Positions 13,558 to 14,685 of a DNA stretch of 14,685 bases are shown in pieces. The translations under genes and the position numbers were made by a program. Positions within the stretch are counted from its first letter, which is position 1; every line of letters begins with the position of its first letter. The notes under the pieces were generated by a model. That model made no database searches. It saw nothing but the letters and a program-made list of their open reading frames with translations, and was not told the DNA's origin. The DNA is from Oscillospiraceae bacterium (GTDB lineage Bacteria; Bacillota_A; Clostridia; Oscillospirales; Oscillospiraceae), in assembly GCA_021771675.1 (NCBI GenBank), contig JAETOP010000095.1:1-14685 (forward strand). Direction: 5' to 3'.

Positions 13558-14397
13558 ATGTTTTATGATATGGCAGCCCAATCCGCTGCGTACATTCAGG
13601 AAAGAATCCCTCAGAACCCTACCCTGGGCATTATTTTGGGAAGCGGCCTTGGCGCTCTGGTGGACATCATGGAGGAGAAGACCGTCATTCCCTACGGCGA
13701 GATTCCCCATTTCCCCCAATCCCATGTGGCAGGGCACGCTGGGAATCTGGTGATTGGCAGAATTGGGAATCTGGTGGTGGCGGCGATGCAGGGACGCTTT
13801 CACTTTTATGAGGGCTTTTCCATGAAGGAGGTCGCCTACCCCATCTATGTGATGAAGCTGCTGGGGGTCAGAGATTTGATCGTGACCAATGCCTGCGGCG
13901 GCATCAACGCCGGTTTCCGACCGGGGGATTTGATGCTCCTGACGGATTACATCAACATGCTGGGAAACAATCCTCTGATCGGGCCCAACGATGAGCGATT
14001 CGGCACCCGGTTCCCGGATATGTCGGAGGCCTATTCCCGGGCGCTGATCGCAAAGGCGGAGCGGGCGGCAGGGGAGCTGGGCCTTGCCTATCAAAAAGGC
14101 GTCTACGCCATTTTCTCCGGCCCCTGCTATGAAACGGCGGCGGAGATCAGGGCCTATGCCCATCTGGGAGCGGACGCCATCGGCATGTCCACAGTGCCGG
14201 AGACCATTGCGGCCAATTATCTGGGGATGCGTGTGCTTGGAATTGCCTGCATCACCAACATGGCAACGGGAATCGCAAAAGAAAAGCACACCCATGAAGA
14301 GGTGATGCGGATTGCGGGTGAAAGCAGCGAAAGGCTGTGCAGCTGGGTGAGAAAGATCATCATGGACTGGAACCCGGCGGGGGCGAGCGGGCAATAA
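13558..14397 (+). CDS. punA: Purine nucleoside phosphorylase, trimeric (PunA/human-like) class
   Basis: It cleaves inosine and guanosine with phosphate to the base plus ribose-1-phosphate in the cytoplasm, for salvage or breakdown. The 279-aa protein has the phosphate-site motifs GSGLG at 28-32 (S29), HFPQSHVAGHAG at 51-62 (H60) and QGRFHFYEG at 78-86 (R80, H82). It also has TNACGG at 110-115, GPCYETAAEIR at 188-198 with base-binding E192, GMSTVPE at 209-215, and ITNMATG at 232-238 with N234. The Glu/Asn pair fits a 6-oxopurine preference. The start ATG 13558 is set by AAGGAGG. The frame is open far upstream, but that part overlaps the ATPase gene and is not protein-like. Its location after the importer and close to a xanthine dehydrogenase-type enzyme suggests purine catabolism. 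5'-methylthioadenosine phosphorylase is a less likely reading. Confidence 0.94.
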   Translation: MFYDMAAQSAAYIQERIPQNPTLGIILGSGLGALVDIMEEKTVIPYGEIPHFPQSHVAGHAGNLVIGRIGNLVVAAMQGRFHFYEGFSMKEVAYPIYVMKLLGVRDLIVTNACGGINAGFRPGDLMLLTDYINMLGNNPLIGPNDERFGTRFPDMSEAYSRALIAKAERAAGELGLAYQKGVYAIFSGPCYETAAEIRAYAHLGADAIGMSTVPETIAANYLGMRVLGIACITNMATGIAKEKHTHEEVMRIAGESSERLCSWVRKIIMDWNPAGASGQ

Positions 14398-14576
14398 TTG
14401 CCCTTTCCGGTAACGTTTTCTCTTTTGCGCAGGAGCGCAGCCAGGCGGATGTTTGGGCAGTGATTATTGAGCAACCCATGGGAGAATGGCTCGCGGCTCT
14501 GCCGGAGTGCGTTTCCAGCCTCGTCCTCCAGAATGGCCGTCTGCTATGGAAGTCAAAGTCATGGCAGTTATACTAA
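14398..14576 (+). pseudogene. Possible decayed 3' end of an amidohydrolase-type gene
   Basis: The frame ending in TAA at 14576 is open through this stretch and reads protein-like: SFAQERSQADVWAVI, then PECVSSLVLQNGRLLW. The pattern of an Ala-Asp before a hydrophobic strand, then a late V-x-x-NGR strand, is typical of the C-terminal beta-sandwich of cytosine deaminase/dihydropyrimidinase-like amidohydrolases. The frame opens only inside pnp (GTG 14337) with no proper ribosome binding site, and the catalytic metal domain is absent. I therefore read it as a leftover end of a deleted gene. A chance frame or a small real protein are alternatives. Confidence 0.35.
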
Positions 14577-14610
14577 TTCTTGATTAAAATCTTTAATATC
14601 AGCTTGGTCT

Positions 14611-14685
14611 ATTGACGCAATACGGCGTTATCGTCACTTGCCATACATACAGTATGGCTTGCGTTCCTCTGCCTTGTCTTGCGCC
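14611..14685. repeat. Imperfect long palindrome at the right edge
   Basis: A perfect 7-bp core, GCCATAC (14640-14646) and GTATGGC (14652-14658) around a 5-nt loop, is extended by imperfectly matching arms reaching outward to GCAA (14617-14620) and TTGC (14679-14682). The base composition and the absence of an open frame suggest an intergenic repeat element, possibly cut by the window edge. Nothing coding is seen from 14577 to the end. Confidence 0.45.

Noticed and set aside
1..14685. CRISPR array, tRNA/rRNA genes, transposase or prophage genes
   Set aside because: No regularly spaced direct repeats, no tRNA-like cloverleaf or rRNA segments, and no transposase, integrase or phage protein motifs were recognised.

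Overview
The window looks like a chromosomal segment of a GC-rich, strictly anaerobic Firmicute, most likely a gut-type clostridium of the Oscillospiraceae. This is inferred from strong Shine-Dalgarno sites, sigma-A promoters, Ni-CODH/ACS genes, clostridial-type FecB/FecCD proteins and many intergenic hairpins. No taxonomic marker is present, so the assignment is tentative.

Layout. (1) 1-231 is non-coding and packed with small inverted repeats. It ends in a terminator for the leftward operon dagK-like lipid kinase -> MutT/MTH1-type Nudix hydrolase -> 74-aa unknown protein (1859-232), driven by an extended -10 promoter at 1901-1928. (2) 1860-2191 is a divergent intergenic region. It holds a near-consensus promoter (TTGACA-N17-TACAAT) for the rightward operon cooS -> cooC/acsF -> acsB (2192-7048): Ni,Fe carbon monoxide dehydrogenase, its Ni-inserting ATPase and acetyl-CoA synthase. 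These are the core of the carbonyl branch of the Wood-Ljungdahl pathway. Every cluster-ligating residue I could check is present. The operon ends in a strong hairpin that can also end the convergent operon. (3) Leftward, 10617-7115, is a three-subunit molybdenum hydroxylase of the xanthine dehydrogenase family in the order FAD, 2x[2Fe-2S], Mo. (4) The rightward operon starting at 10787 encodes a complete FecB/FecCD/FecE-type ABC importer (binding protein, permease, ATPase), followed by a trimeric purine nucleoside phosphorylase (13558-14397). (5) The right end holds what looks like the decayed 3' end of an amidohydrolase-type gene and an imperfect long palindrome.

How the parts may work together. 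PNP releases hypoxanthine and guanine from nucleosides, and a xanthine-dehydrogenase-type enzyme could oxidise such bases. The importer is divergently transcribed from the molybdoenzyme, and the shared promoter region carries a 10-bp inverted repeat covering both -10 boxes. The simplest hypothesis is oxyanion (molybdate/tungstate) import co-regulated with the Mo-enzyme, but the ligand cannot be read from sequence. CODH/ACS could use CO2 or formate produced by purine fermentation to make acetate; this link is inference only.

The most noteworthy points are the CODH/ACS core without neighbouring corrinoid protein or methyltransferase genes, the symmetric divergent control region at 10647-10691, a hairpin repeat shared between 155-184 and 10701-10734, and strong codon-usage contrast between operons.
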